From Caballeronia sp. INDeC2 (lineage in GTDB: Bacteria; Pseudomonadota; Gammaproteobacteria; Burkholderiales; Burkholderiaceae), in NCBI RefSeq assembly GCF_023631325.1, contig NZ_JALQDG010000001.1:31402-95401 (forward strand): a stretch of DNA of 64,000 nt. Reading direction: 5' to 3'. The first letter of the stretch is position 1, and the number at the start of each line of letters is the position of its first letter. The notes below the pieces were generated by a model, which was given only the letters and a program-made list of their open reading frames with translations, searched no databases and had not been told where the DNA came from. Below, piece after piece: positions 20,693-30,799 of this stretch. The position numbers were made by a program, and so were the translations under genes.

Positions 20693-22252
20693 ATGAAATG
20701 GTTTGACCGCCTGTCCGTGCTCAGCAAGCTGTTGCTGTCTTTCGCGGTCGTGATCCTGTTTTGCGCGTGCGTGGGCGCCACCGGCGTGGTTTCGCTCGCG
20801 AAGATGAACGGCCTGATCGAGGAAATCGGCGAACGTCACATGGACGGCCTCTATTGGGTCGAGGAAGTCAACAAGCACAAGCTCAACACGGATCTCGCCG
20901 CCGCCAACCTCACCTTCGCCGACGATACCGGCAAGCAGAAGCTGAAGGACGGCATGTCGGCTTCGCTCGACAGCATGCATCGCGCGTTCGAGTTGATGCG
21001 CCCAGCGCTGCGCTCCGCCGACGGCATCGCGCTCTACGACGCGGCGAGCAAGTCCGTCGCCGCGTGGGAAGACATCGTGCTGATGCAGATGGGCAAAAAG
21101 CCGATGCCGATCGACGTCGATCAGATGGGCCTCATCGCGCGTGCGATCGCGGCGAGCGAAAAGGCGCGCGATTCGCTGGAGCGTCTCGCCGACTTCCAGC
21201 GCAAGAGCGCGACGGACGCGCGGCGCGACGCGGCATCGGAATACGAAACGATGCGCGTCGTCATGCTCGCGCTCGTGTTCGGCGCGATGGTCGCGGGCGC
21301 GCTGCTCGCGACTCTGATCGGACGGCGACTTTCCGCGCAGCTCGGCGGCGAGCCGGCGTACGCGGCGGATATCGCCGACCGCATCGCGCGCGGCGACCTG
21401 TCGACGCGTGTCGCCACCCGTCCCGGCGACGGCAGCAGCATGCTCGCGAGCCTCGGCAACATGAGCACGAAGCTCGCGGACATCGTCGGCGGGATTCGCC
21501 ATTCGAGCGATTCGATCCTGTACGCGTCGCGCGAAATCGCGCAGGGCAACACCGATCTGTCGCAGCGCACCGAAGAACAGGCGGCGTCGCTGGAAGAAAC
21601 CGCGTCGAGCATGGAGCAGCTCACGCAGACCGTGCGGCAGAACGCGAGCAATGCGGACGAAGCGAGCGGCATCGCGCGCGGCGCGTCGGACGTGTCGGCG
21701 CGGGGCAGCGAACTCGTCGGCGAAGTCGTGGACAACATGCGCGAACTGGCGTCGGGCTCCAAGCGCATGACGGACATCATCGCCGTGATCGAGGGCATCG
21801 CCTTCCAGACCAATATCCTCGCGCTGAACGCCGCCGTGGAAGCGGCGCGGGCCGGCGAGGAAGGGCGCGGCTTCGCGGTGGTGGCGGGCGAAGTGCGCTC
21901 GCTCGCGCAGCGCAGCGCGATGTCGGCGAAAGAAATCAAGGAGCTGATCGAGGCGTCGACGGCGCGTGTGGACAGCGGCGCGGCGCTCGCCGAGCGCGCG
22001 GGCGCGACGATGGCCGAAGTCACGCAGGCCGTGCAGCGCGTGACGGACATCATGACGCAGATTTCGTCGGCGTCGCACGAGCAGAGCGCGGGCATTGAGC
22101 AGGTAAATCGCGCCGTCGCGCAGATGGACGAGGTGACGCAGCAGAACGCGGCGCTCGTCGAGCAGGCGGCCGCCGCCGCGGGCGCGATGGCCGATCAGGC
22201 GGAGCAACTGAAGAGCGCGGTCGCGGTGTTCGAACTGGAGCGCGGCGTCTGA
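20693..22252 (+). CDS. Methyl-accepting chemotaxis protein
   Basis: A 519-residue receptor. Helix 1 (about residues 10-30) and helix 2 (about 187-210) flank a four-helix-bundle-like periplasmic domain of about 155 residues. A HAMP domain follows, then a signalling domain with the hairpin tip [32 protein letters not shown] (segment near 365-400). Methylation helices carry Gln/Glu pairs ([20 protein letters not shown]). There is no C-terminal NWETF-like pentapeptide, so CheR/CheB tethering is not expected. The ligand is unknown. A strong Shine-Dalgarno GAGGAG precedes the ATG. Confidence 0.92.
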   Translation: MKWFDRLSVLSKLLLSFAVVILFCACVGATGVVSLAKMNGLIEEIGERHMDGLYWVEEVNKHKLNTDLAAANLTFADDTGKQKLKDGMSASLDSMHRAFELMRPALRSADGIALYDAASKSVAAWEDIVLMQMGKKPMPIDVDQMGLIARAIAASEKARDSLERLADFQRKSATDARRDAASEYETMRVVMLALVFGAMVAGALLATLIGRRLSAQLGGEPAYAADIADRIARGDLSTRVATRPGDGSSMLASLGNMSTKLADIVGGIRHSSDSILYASREIAQGNTDLSQRTEEQAASLEETASSMEQLTQTVRQNASNADEASGIARGASDVSARGSELVGEVVDNMRELASGSKRMTDIIAVIEGIAFQTNILALNAAVEAARAGEEGRGFAVVAGEVRSLAQRSAMSAKEIKELIEASTARVDSGAALAERAGATMAEVTQAVQRVTDIMTQISSASHEQSAGIEQVNRAVAQMDEVTQQNAALVEQAAAAAGAMADQAEQLKSAVAVFELERGV

Positions 22253-22413
22253 CGCGACGAGCCAAGCGTGACACGTCGCGGGCATGCGACGGCCAAACGG
22301 TCGTAATATCGGCTCGCTTGCCACCCGAGAGCCCGCTCCGTACACTCGCGCCTGTTTTTCAGATCAAGCGCGCCGCACGGACGGCGCCTCACCGCCGACA
22401 AGGAGCCCCGCCG

Positions 22414-23715
22414 ATGTCCGATTCCTATTTCCCGCGCTGGCCGGTCCAGCCGGATGCTCAGGAGGGGCGCATCGTCGCGCCCGACGAGCGCCTGGCCTGG
22501 CCGCAGATGATCGCGATGGGCATTCAGCACGTCGTCGCGATGTTCGGCTCGACCGTGCTCGCCCCGCTTTTGATGGGCTTCGATCCCAATCTGTGCATCT
22601 TCATGTCGGGCATCGGCACGCTGCTGTTCTTCGTGCTGGTCGGCGGGCGCGTGCCGAGTTACCTCGGTTCGAGCTTCGCGTTCATCGGCCTCGTGATCGC
22701 GGTGACGGGCTACGGCGGACATGGCCCGAACATGAATATTCCCGTCGCGCTCGGCGGGATCATCGCGTGCGGCGTGGCTTACACGGTCATCGGACTGATC
22801 GTCGCGGCGGTCGGCACGAAGTGGATCGAAACGTTGATGCCGCCGGTCGTCACGGGCGCGATCGTCTGCGTGATCGGGCTGAATCTCGCGCCGATCGCCG
22901 TGAAAGCCGTGATGGGCAGCAACTTCGAATCGTGGATGGCGCTCGTCACGGTGCTGTGCGTCGGCGGCGTCGCGGTGTTTGCGCGCGGCATGGCGCAGCG
23001 CCTTCTGATCCTGATCGGCCTTGCGATTGCGTACCTCATCTATGCCGTGCTGACCAACGGCATGGGCATGGGCAAGCCGATAGATTTTTCGATCGTCGCG
23101 AATGCCGCGTGGTTCGGCATGCCGCACTTCACCGCGCCCGTGTTCGAAGCCCCGGCGATGACGCTGATCGCGCCGGTCGCGATCATCCTCGTCGCGGAGA
23201 ATCTCGGGCACATCAAGGCCGTCGGCGCGATGACGGGCAAGAGCCTCGACAAGTACATCGGCCGCGCGTTCATCGGCGATGGGCTCGCGACGATCGCCTC
23301 GGGTTTCGCCGGTGGCACCGGCGTGACGACGTACGCGGAGAATATCGGCGTGATGGCCGTCACGAAGATTTATTCGACGCTCGTGTTCGTGATTGCTGCG
23401 TTGTTCGCTATCGTGCTTGGCTTTTCGCCGAAGTTCGGCGCGCTGATTGCGACGATTCCGGGGCCGGTCTTGGGCGGCGTTTCCATCGTCGTGTTCGGGT
23501 TGATCGCGGTGACCGGCGCGCGTATCTGGGTCGTCAACAAGGTGAATTTCTCGGATAACCGCAATTTGATCGTCGCGGCTGTCACGCTCGTGCTCGGCAC
23601 CGGCGACTTCACGCTGAAGCTCGGTGGGTTCGCGCTTGGCGGCATCGGTACGGCTACCTTCGGGGCAATTATTTTTTATGCGCTGTTGCGGAGGAGGGGG
23701 GCGGGGGTAGTTTGA
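22414..23715 (+). CDS. NCS2-family uracil/xanthine permease
   Basis: A 433-residue transporter with about 12 to 14 helices. NCS2 landmarks are GIQHVVAMFGSTVLAPLLMG near the N-terminus, the ETLMPPVVTGAIVCVIGLNLAP loop, VAENLGHIKA and GFAGGTGVTTYAENIG (the NCS2 signature region), and a late IPGPVLGG helix. It resembles the UraA/RutG branch, so uracil or a related pyrimidine is the likely substrate, imported with protons. AAGGAG stands ahead of the ATG at 22414. No pyrimidine-catabolism gene is adjacent. Confidence 0.88.
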   Translation: MSDSYFPRWPVQPDAQEGRIVAPDERLAWPQMIAMGIQHVVAMFGSTVLAPLLMGFDPNLCIFMSGIGTLLFFVLVGGRVPSYLGSSFAFIGLVIAVTGYGGHGPNMNIPVALGGIIACGVAYTVIGLIVAAVGTKWIETLMPPVVTGAIVCVIGLNLAPIAVKAVMGSNFESWMALVTVLCVGGVAVFARGMAQRLLILIGLAIAYLIYAVLTNGMGMGKPIDFSIVANAAWFGMPHFTAPVFEAPAMTLIAPVAIILVAENLGHIKAVGAMTGKSLDKYIGRAFIGDGLATIASGFAGGTGVTTYAENIGVMAVTKIYSTLVFVIAALFAIVLGFSPKFGALIATIPGPVLGGVSIVVFGLIAVTGARIWVVNKVNFSDNRNLIVAAVTLVLGTGDFTLKLGGFALGGIGTATFGAIIFYALLRRRGAGVV

Positions 23716-23771
23716 GGTTTGTTTTTGGGTTGGGGCTGTGCTCTTCTTTGTTGTAGCCGGGCCCCATTTGG

Positions 23772-23822
23772 TGTTGGTTTATTAGCTTCACCCCGCACAG
23801 GGGCAGTGCTGATAAACCAACA
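23772..23822. repeat. Long imperfect palindrome between convergent genes
   Basis: Arms TGTTGGTTTATTAGC (23772-23786) and GCTGATAAACCAACA (23808-23822) pair over 15 bp with one G-T wobble. Inside is a second hairpin, CCCC-GCACA-GGGG (23791-23803). Weaker complementarity continues outward (CCGGGCCCC near 23757 against GGGTCCCG near 23831). It lies between the convergent NCS2 and antiporter genes and could act as a bidirectional terminator. Similar CCCCGCACAGGGG-centred elements recur between genes in Paraburkholderia-type genomes as I recall them; copy number here is unknown. Confidence 0.7.
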
Positions 23823-23876
23823 TGAAAACCGGGTCCCGCGAGACCACAAGCAAACCGCCATCCACCCAAACTCACC

Positions 23877-25526
23877 TCACCCTCCCGTCCCCCGCTTGCG
23901 ATTAACGATCGCCGTCTCCGACAAATCAATCTCCCGCATCAGCTTGTTGAGCGTCTCATCGTTGATATGCTGCAACGACCGCAGTCGCAGTAACTCCGCC
24001 CGCTCGGCCCTCAGCGCCGCCATCTTCAGCCGCGTTTCCACCAGTTCGCTCTTCTTCGCCGCCACGCGCGGCGCCTCCTCGTCGCCGAGCGATTCCAGCC
24101 GCCGGCGATACATGCCCATCACACGAGCGGTCGAATCGGCGCAGCGCGCGGACCCGGCTTCATCCATCTGCTCGATGAGCTCGTCGTGCGTATCGTCGAT
24201 CGCACGAATCGCCGCCTGCGCCGCGCGGCGACGCGCCATGCGTTCCTCCGCCGCGTGCGGATTCTTCTCGCGCTCGATGCCGCGCAGCATGAGCGGCAAG
24301 CCCACGACCGCGATCAGCAGCGACACGAGAATTACCGCCGACGCAATGAATATCGCCAGATCGCGCCCCGCGAGCGTCACAGGCAGCGACAGCACGCCCG
24401 CGAGCGTCACGGCGCCGCGCACGCCGCCGATCGTCGTCAGCGCGAGAGTGCGAAAACCAGGCGCGGCGCTGTCGATGCCCCGCTTCGCCGTCCTGCGCGC
24501 CGCAACCCAGCGCAGCGAATACACCCACACGAAGCGCAGCGAATAAAGCGCGACCAGCGTCGCGAGCACATAACCGATCAGCAGTCCCACTTGCGCGGTG
24601 CTGTCGTGATGCGCCTCGATCAGCGCCTGTCCGAGGATGTGCGGAAACTGCAGCCCGAGCAGGATGAACACCATGCCGTTGAAGACGAATTCGATCATCG
24701 TCCACGTGCTCGTCATACGCACGCGCACCGCGCTCGGAATGCTGTCGCGCAGGCTCTGAATGTTCATCATCATGCCCGCCGACACCGCCGCCAGAATGCC
24801 CGAGCAGCCCAGATGCTCGGCCATCACGTAGGCGGCGAACGGAATCAGGACCGTGAGGATCACGCCCGCGGCAGGGTCATCGTCTTCGGAAAATTTCAGC
24901 AAACGCTGCGGAATCTCGGTGAGCGCCCAACTGATCGCCGCGCCGATCGCGATGCCGCCCGCCGCGATGATGAAGAAGCTGATCGTCGCGTCACGCAGCG
25001 AGAACACGCCCGTCAGCGCGGCCGCGATCGCGAACTTCAGCGCGACGAGGCCCGACGCGTCGTTCATCAGCGCCTCGCCTTCGAGGATATGCATGAGGTT
25101 CGCCGGAATCCGGTTGCGTCCGGCGATGCCCGTCAGCGCGACGGCGTCGGTCGGCGAGAGCACGGCGGCGAGCGCGAACGCGACGGGCAGCGGCATCGTC
25201 GGAATCATCGCGTGCAGGAAGTAGCCGAGCGCGGCGACGGTAATGAACACGAGCCCCAGCGCGAGCATCAGGATAGCGCGCCGCTGCATGTAGAGCTCGC
25301 GCTTCGGAATGCGCCAGCCGTCGGCGAACAGGAGCGGCGGAATGAAGAGCAGCATGAAGAGATCGGGATCGAACGTGACATGCAGCCCGAAGCCCGGCCA
25401 CGCGAGGCACGCGCCGATCGCGATCTGGATGAGCGGCAGCGGCAGCTTGATCGGGAGCAGGCTCAGGCCGAATCCCGACAGCGCCACGACCATCAGAAGG
25501 ATGAGGACGGTAAAAACGATTTCCAT
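23877..25526 (-). CDS. CPA1-family Na+/H+ (cation/proton) antiporter
   Basis: A 549-residue protein with about 12 helices over residues 1-415. The CPA1 landmarks are FIPPLLFADGW, AVLSPTDAVAL and EGEALMNDASGLVALK, which carries the cation-binding Asn-Asp pair. A hydrophilic C-terminal tail of about 130 residues (from EREKNPHAAEERM onward) is Arg/Glu-rich and probably helical, with a regulatory role in the cytoplasm as in related antiporters. The start chosen is MEIVFTVLILLM at 25526, directly at the first helix; the frame is open upstream but reads as low-quality Arg/Ser-rich sequence. It exports Na+ or other cations in exchange for protons. Confidence 0.88.
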   Translation of the reverse strand: MEIVFTVLILLMVVALSGFGLSLLPIKLPLPLIQIAIGACLAWPGFGLHVTFDPDLFMLLFIPPLLFADGWRIPKRELYMQRRAILMLALGLVFITVAALGYFLHAMIPTMPLPVAFALAAVLSPTDAVALTGIAGRNRIPANLMHILEGEALMNDASGLVALKFAIAAALTGVFSLRDATISFFIIAAGGIAIGAAISWALTEIPQRLLKFSEDDDPAAGVILTVLIPFAAYVMAEHLGCSGILAAVSAGMMMNIQSLRDSIPSAVRVRMTSTWTMIEFVFNGMVFILLGLQFPHILGQALIEAHHDSTAQVGLLIGYVLATLVALYSLRFVWVYSLRWVAARRTAKRGIDSAAPGFRTLALTTIGGVRGAVTLAGVLSLPVTLAGRDLAIFIASAVILVSLLIAVVGLPLMLRGIEREKNPHAAEERMARRRAAQAAIRAIDDTHDELIEQMDEAGSARCADSTARVMGMYRRRLESLGDEEAPRVAAKKSELVETRLKMAALRAERAELLRLRSLQHINDETLNKLMREIDLSETAIVNRKRGTGG

Positions 25527-25900
25527 GTGTGCGCTACTGCACGACGCAGGCGGGCGGCTGGCGCGCGCGGCGTCTAGCATTGATTCGATGAGCCGAAAGT
25601 TTAGCCTCTGCTCGCGATGTGGGCGGAGATCGCGGCTTTTTGGTTTTCGCACCGCGACGGTGCGCGTGCACGTCGAATCGCATGGTGGCGGTGCACGAAG
25701 CAGGCAAACGGCCGACGAATCGCGTCGCGCCGTGCGCATGGAGCTTGCTTTAACGAAGGCCACGGGACACTGAGACTCCCGACGAGATCATCGAGGGCTG
25801 TTCTTATGAAAACGGTATGGGACGGGTCCCGCGCGGGTCCGGTGGCAGGAATGAAGCAAGGTATGAGGCAAGGCAGGCGCAGGTCGGCGAGGGTATCGGC
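25527..25900. other. Divergent region between the antiporter and the EAL gene
   Basis: A 374-base region. It holds a 6-bp hairpin (GCACCG-CGA-CGGTGC, 25649-25663) and a short open frame (25806-25907) described separately. No clear promoter boxes were recognised for either flank. Confidence 0.5.
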
Positions 25901-25907
25901 ATGGTGA
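25806..25907 (+). CDS. Possible 33-codon leader peptide ahead of the EAL gene
   Basis: An ATG at 25806 preceded by GAGGG opens a 33-residue basic peptide (begins MKTVWDGS). Its TGA (25905-25907) overlaps the start of the EAL gene at 25901. The layout would allow translational coupling. There is no family support, so it may be chance. Confidence 0.25.
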   Translation: MKTVWDGSRAGPVAGMKQGMRQGRRRSARVSAW

Positions 25908-27220
25908 TCGCAAACCCCGAGAAGGTGACGGTCTCCGCGCGCAGCTTCGAGCTCGGCGTGACATCCGGCTTCGACCGCTATTCGGTCGAGCATGGCGAAT
26001 TGACGCTATCGAGCGTCTTTCAGCCGGTGTTCAGCCTGTCGCACATGCGCGCGGTCGGGTACGAAGGCTTGTTGCGCGCGCACGATGCGCTCGACCGGCC
26101 GGTGTCGCCGCTCGACGTGTTCGGGCAGGCGTCGCGCGTCGGCGAAGCATTGCTGATCGACCGGCTCGCGCAGGCGCTGCATCTCGAGAACTTCAAGATG
26201 CTCGGCGCGCAGACCGAATGGCTATTTCTCAACGTGCATCCCGGCGCGCTGACCGAGCCGTATCACGCGGCGGCGCTGCTCGCGAATCTCAAGCGACTGA
26301 ATATCGAGCCGCGCCGCGTCGTGCTCGAAGTGCTCGAACAAAGCGCGGAAGATATCGAGCGGCTCGCGCTCGCGGTGCAGCAGTTCCGCGATCACGGCTT
26401 TCTCATCGCGCTCGACGATTTCGGCGCGGGGCACACGAACATCGAGCGAATCTGGCAGCTCGATCCGGACATCGTCAAACTCGATCGCGTGATGCTCTCG
26501 CACGCCGGCCACAACGTGCATGCGCCGCTATCGGCGCGCTCGCTCAAGCAGCGGCGCAACATGGAGGCGGTGTTGTCGGGCATCGTGTCGCTGCTGCATG
26601 AAGCGGGCAAGCTCGTGTTGATCGAAGGCGTCGAGACGGAGCACGAAGCGCAACTCGCGCTCGCGAGCGGCGCGGACTTCGTGCAGGGATTTTTCTTCGC
26701 GCGGCCGCATCCGGGGCTCGCGGACGGCGCGCACGCGCAGACGGTGATCGGCGAGCTGACCGAGCGTTACCGCTTGCAGACCGAAGCGCGCGAGCGGCGT
26801 ATCGCGACGCGGCTTCAGCCGTATATCCGCGCCTTCGAGCGCGCCGCCGAACGCCTTGCGGCGGGCGAGCCGCTCGAAGAAGTGTGCTGGAACTTTCTCG
26901 CGCTCGACAACGCCGCGCGCTGCTTCCTGCTCGACCAGAACGGCAGGCAGGCGGGCCGCAACGTCGTGCTGCGCGCAGACCGCGCCGCGCACGAAGCGCG
27001 CTTTCTGCCGCTCATCGACGCCCAGGGCGCGAACTGGCTGCGTCGCCCGTACTTTCGCGCGGCGCTCGGCGATCCCGAGCGCGTGCACGTGACGAAGCCG
27101 TATCTCTCGATCAACGAGGCGATGCCGTGCGTCACGCTGTCGGTGGAGACGCGCTCGCAAGGCAAGCGCTGCGTGTTGTGCGGCGATGTCGACTGGTTGC
27201 CCGACGACGACATCGAATAA
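25901..27220 (+). CDS. EAL-domain protein with C-terminal sensor-like domain
   Basis: A 439-residue protein with an EAL (cyclic-di-GMP phosphodiesterase) domain at about residues 30-280. Conserved residues are E55-G-L (in place of EAL), N111 in NVHP, E143 in LEVLEQ, D172-D173-F-G, K193 and E242-G-V-E245. The metal and catalytic residues therefore look complete and hydrolytic activity is plausible. The remaining 150 residues resemble the YkuI-type C-terminal PAS-like domain (YIRAFERAAERLAAG... then DVDWLPDDD). There are no membrane helices or GGDEF. The start at 25901 follows GGCGAGGG; the frame is open to 25817. Confidence 0.86.
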   Translation: MVIANPEKVTVSARSFELGVTSGFDRYSVEHGELTLSSVFQPVFSLSHMRAVGYEGLLRAHDALDRPVSPLDVFGQASRVGEALLIDRLAQALHLENFKMLGAQTEWLFLNVHPGALTEPYHAAALLANLKRLNIEPRRVVLEVLEQSAEDIERLALAVQQFRDHGFLIALDDFGAGHTNIERIWQLDPDIVKLDRVMLSHAGHNVHAPLSARSLKQRRNMEAVLSGIVSLLHEAGKLVLIEGVETEHEAQLALASGADFVQGFFFARPHPGLADGAHAQTVIGELTERYRLQTEARERRIATRLQPYIRAFERAAERLAAGEPLEEVCWNFLALDNAARCFLLDQNGRQAGRNVVLRADRAAHEARFLPLIDAQGANWLRRPYFRAALGDPERVHVTKPYLSINEAMPCVTLSVETRSQGKRCVLCGDVDWLPDDDIE

Positions 27221-30200
27221 CTATTTCGCCACGACGACCGGAATGCCCTTGAGCGATGCCGCGCCCTTCATCGTGTCGATGGCGGCGCGCACGGCATCGC
27301 CCGTCTCCGCTTCGATGCCGATGCGCGCCGCAATGCCGCGTTCGCTGCGCTTGACCATCGCGACGTTCGCGAGCTTCACGTGACCGTAGCCGCGCACGCG
27401 CTCGAAAAGAGCGGCGAGCGCTTCGATATCGGTCGCGCTGGCGGCGTCGAGCCTGGCGAGGGCGCGCGTCATCGTGATCTCGAAGTCGTCGGCGAGTTGG
27501 CGTTCCATGCGTCGTTCGAGCGTCTTGCCGAAGACATCGAACGCCGTGCCGCGCAGCGCGCGCATTTTCGCGAGTCCGCCGAACACGGGCCACATCCACT
27601 GGCCGAAGACCTTCTTCTTCGGCGCGCCGCCGTTGATCGAATGCGATAACGCCGGCGGCGCGAGATTGAATTTAACGCGATAGCTCTCGCCCGCCGTGCC
27701 TTCGAATTGCGCGCCGAGCGCCGCGCGGAACGCCGGGTCCGCATGCAGGCGCGCGACCTCGTATTCGTCCTTCACCGCGAGCAGCTTGTAGAACGAGATC
27801 GCGATGGCGCGCGCGATGGCTTCGTGGGCCGCCGCCTTCTTCACCAGCTTGCGATAACGCTCGACATACTTTGAACCGCCATAAGCCAGCAGACGTTCCT
27901 CGCGATCGCGGATCAGATCCGGCAACGACATCTGGTCCATCACGACGCGCTTCGCCAGCACTTGCGCGCTCAGCGCTTCGAGCGCGGCCATGTCCGCCGC
28001 CGCGAGACGGCCGATCGAGAACGCCAGCTTGTTCGCCGCGACCGCGACATTGTTCAGCTCGATCGCGCGCATCAGCGCCGCGAGCGACAGCGGCACGAGT
28101 CCGAGCTGCCACGCGAAGCCGAGCATCAGAATGTTCGCGCCGATGGTATCGCCGAGAAAACGCTGCGCGAGCGCCTGCGCGTCGCAACTGCGCATCGCGT
28201 CGTGCGCGCTGGGGCCGGCGGCGTGACGCATCTTGTCGAGGAGCGCGTCCGCGTGAAGATTCGCTTCCGGGTTCTGCACGAAGCTCGCGTTCGGGATCGC
28301 GTGCGTGTTCACGACGATCTTCGTGCGATCGTGCCGCACCGTCTGCAAGGCTTCCGGGCTCGCGCCGACGACCATGTCGCACGCGAGCAGCAAGTCCGCC
28401 TGTTGCGTGTCGATGCGCACTTGGTTGAGCAGCGCGTCCGTCGCGGCGAAGCGCACGAACGACAGCACCGAGCCGCCTTTCTGCGCGAAGCCCATGAAAT
28501 CGAGCACCGACGCGCTCTTGCCTTCCAGATGCGCCGCCATGCTGATGAGCGCGCCGACCGTCACGACGCCCGTGCCGCCGACGCCCGTCACGAGGATGTC
28601 GTACGGCGCTTGGTCGAGTTGACCTTGCGGCAGCGGCAGCGCATCGACGCGGCGCGCGAGTTCGGCGGAATCGAACGCGTGGCCTTCGGCCTTCTTCAGC
28701 TTTGCGCCAACGACTGTGACGAAGCTCGGGCAAAAGCCGTTCACGCACGAGTAGTCCTTGTTGCACGACGACTGATCGATGCGGCGCTTGCGGCCCAGCT
28801 CCGTTTCGACCGGCTCGACGGAAAGACAATTCGACTGCACGCCGCAATCGCCGCAGCCTTCGCACACCGCTTCGTTGATGAAGAGGCGCTTGTCCGGATC
28901 GGGAAACTCTCCTTTTTTGCGGCGGCGGCGCTTTTCGGCGGCGCAGGTCTGATCGTAGATGAGCACGGTAACGCCGGGCGTGTCGCGCAGGCGGCGCTGC
29001 ACGTCGTCCAGTTCGCCACGATGATGAAACGTCGTGCCGCGCGGAAACTGGTCTTCGTGGCCGATGTATTTCTCAGGCTCGTCGCTCACGACGACCAGCA
29101 GCGCGATGCCTTCCGCTTCCACTTGCCGCGCGATCTGCGGCACCGAAATGCTGCCGTCGACCGGCTGGCCGCCGGTCATCGCGACGGCGTCGTTATAGAG
29201 AATCTTGTACGTGATGTTCGCTTTCGCGGCCACGGCCTGACGAATGGCGAGAATGCCCGAATGGAAATACGTGCCGTCGCCGAGATTCTGGAAGACGTGC
29301 GGCGTTTTCGTGAACATCGAATGCGACGCCCAATCGACGCCTTCGCCGCCCATCTGGATCAGACCGGTCGTGTCGCGCTCCATCCACGAGGCCATGAAGT
29401 GGCAGCCGATGCCCGCCTGCGCGACCGATCCTTCCGGCACTTTCGTCGACGTATTGTGCGGGCAGCCCGAGCAGAAGTAAGGCGTGCGCTTAACAGAATC
29501 GGCGACATTCGAGAGAATCTGCGGCGCGACAAGATCGACCACTTTATCGCGGCGATCGAGCGCGGGCTTGTGACGCGCGAGCCATTCGGCGAAAACCGGC
29601 AGCACGCGCGACGGACGCAATTCGCCGAGCGCCGAAAGAAGCTGGGCGCCGTCGCGCGCGTTCTTGCCGATCACGACCGGCCGCGCGCCGTCGACACGGT
29701 TGTACAGATGATCCTTGATCTGCTGCTCGATGACCGGTCCTTTCTCCTCGATCACGAGCACTTCGCTCAGACCTTCGACGAAGGTTTCCAGCCGCGTCGT
29801 TTCGAGCGGATACGACAGCCCGACCTTGTAGATGCGCACGCCGGCGGCGTCGAGATCGCCGATGGTGAGTTCGAGGCGGCGCAGCGCTTCCATCAGATCG
29901 AGATGCGCCTTGCCGCACGTCACGATGCCGACGTTGGCCCGCGGGCTCGGCGCGATCCACTTGTCGATGCTGTTCGCGCGCGCGAAGTGGCGCACGGCGT
30001 CGATCTTCTCGGCGAGACGCGCTTCGATCGTCAGGCTCGGGAGATCAGGCCAGCGGTTGTGCAGGCCGCCAGGCGGCAGCGTGAAATCGGCGGGCGCTTG
30101 CCAGTCGGTGCGGATCGCGTCGAGATCGACGGTCGAGCCGGATTCGACCGTCTCCGAAATCGCCTTGAAGCCGATCCACGCGCCCGAAAAACGGGACAGC

Positions 30201-30799
30201 GCCCAGCCGTAGAGGCCGAACTCGAGCATGTCCGCGATGTTCGACGGATTCACCACCGGCATGTGCCACGAAATCATCGTCTGGTCGCTCTGATGCGGCA
30301 TCGACGACGACACGCAGCCGTGATCGTCGCCCGCGACGACCAGCACGCCACCGTGCGGCGACGAGCCGTACGCGTTGCCGTGCTTGAGCGCATCGCCCGC
30401 GCGATCGACGCCCGGGCCCTTGCCGTACCACATCGCGAACACGCCATCGACCGTGCGTTGCTCATCCGATTCGACGCGCTGCGTGCCGAGCACGGCGGTG
30501 CCGCCGAGTTCCTCGTTGATCGCGGGCAGAAAACGCACATCGTGCGACGCGAGCAGTTTCTTCGCCTTCCACAATTGCTGATCGACCATGCCGAGCGGCG
30601 ATCCGCGATAGCCGCTGATGAAACCGGCGGTATTCAGATTCGCGGCGCGGTCGAGTTCACGCTGCATCAACACGAGGCGCACGAGCGCCTGCGTGCCGGT
30701 GAGGAAGATTCGGCCCTTGGTGGCGCTCAGGTTGTCGCCGAGTTGATAGTCCGAGAGCATGGGAGGAAAAAATGCATCGGCGGGGACGCGCGCGTTCAT
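27221..30799 (-). CDS. Indolepyruvate ferredoxin oxidoreductase, fused alpha/beta/gamma form
   Basis: A 1192-residue enzyme that combines the usual IorA and IorB functions: a pyrimidine-binding domain (SGYRGSPLGMVD near 65), a TPP-binding core (CSGCPHNTSTKVP, then GGEGVDWASHS), two clustered cysteine motifs for 4Fe-4S centres (CEGCGDCG near 645; C-x6-C-x5-C near 676-690) and a gamma-like domain (GVGGTGVVTVG). It oxidatively decarboxylates aryl-pyruvates or branched 2-oxoacids to acyl-CoA, probably in aromatic or branched amino-acid breakdown. GGAG stands before the ATG at 30799. Its stop abuts that of the convergent EAL gene with no base between. Confidence 0.93.
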   Translation of the reverse strand: MNARVPADAFFPPMLSDYQLGDNLSATKGRIFLTGTQALVRLVLMQRELDRAANLNTAGFISGYRGSPLGMVDQQLWKAKKLLASHDVRFLPAINEELGGTAVLGTQRVESDEQRTVDGVFAMWYGKGPGVDRAGDALKHGNAYGSSPHGGVLVVAGDDHGCVSSSMPHQSDQTMISWHMPVVNPSNIADMLEFGLYGWALSRFSGAWIGFKAISETVESGSTVDLDAIRTDWQAPADFTLPPGGLHNRWPDLPSLTIEARLAEKIDAVRHFARANSIDKWIAPSPRANVGIVTCGKAHLDLMEALRRLELTIGDLDAAGVRIYKVGLSYPLETTRLETFVEGLSEVLVIEEKGPVIEQQIKDHLYNRVDGARPVVIGKNARDGAQLLSALGELRPSRVLPVFAEWLARHKPALDRRDKVVDLVAPQILSNVADSVKRTPYFCSGCPHNTSTKVPEGSVAQAGIGCHFMASWMERDTTGLIQMGGEGVDWASHSMFTKTPHVFQNLGDGTYFHSGILAIRQAVAAKANITYKILYNDAVAMTGGQPVDGSISVPQIARQVEAEGIALLVVVSDEPEKYIGHEDQFPRGTTFHHRGELDDVQRRLRDTPGVTVLIYDQTCAAEKRRRRKKGEFPDPDKRLFINEAVCEGCGDCGVQSNCLSVEPVETELGRKRRIDQSSCNKDYSCVNGFCPSFVTVVGAKLKKAEGHAFDSAELARRVDALPLPQGQLDQAPYDILVTGVGGTGVVTVGALISMAAHLEGKSASVLDFMGFAQKGGSVLSFVRFAATDALLNQVRIDTQQADLLLACDMVVGASPEALQTVRHDRTKIVVNTHAIPNASFVQNPEANLHADALLDKMRHAAGPSAHDAMRSCDAQALAQRFLGDTIGANILMLGFAWQLGLVPLSLAALMRAIELNNVAVAANKLAFSIGRLAAADMAALEALSAQVLAKRVVMDQMSLPDLIRDREERLLAYGGSKYVERYRKLVKKAAAHEAIARAIAISFYKLLAVKDEYEVARLHADPAFRAALGAQFEGTAGESYRVKFNLAPPALSHSINGGAPKKKVFGQWMWPVFGGLAKMRALRGTAFDVFGKTLERRMERQLADDFEITMTRALARLDAASATDIEALAALFERVRGYGHVKLANVAMVKRSERGIAARIGIEAETGDAVRAAIDTMKGAASLKGIPVVVAK

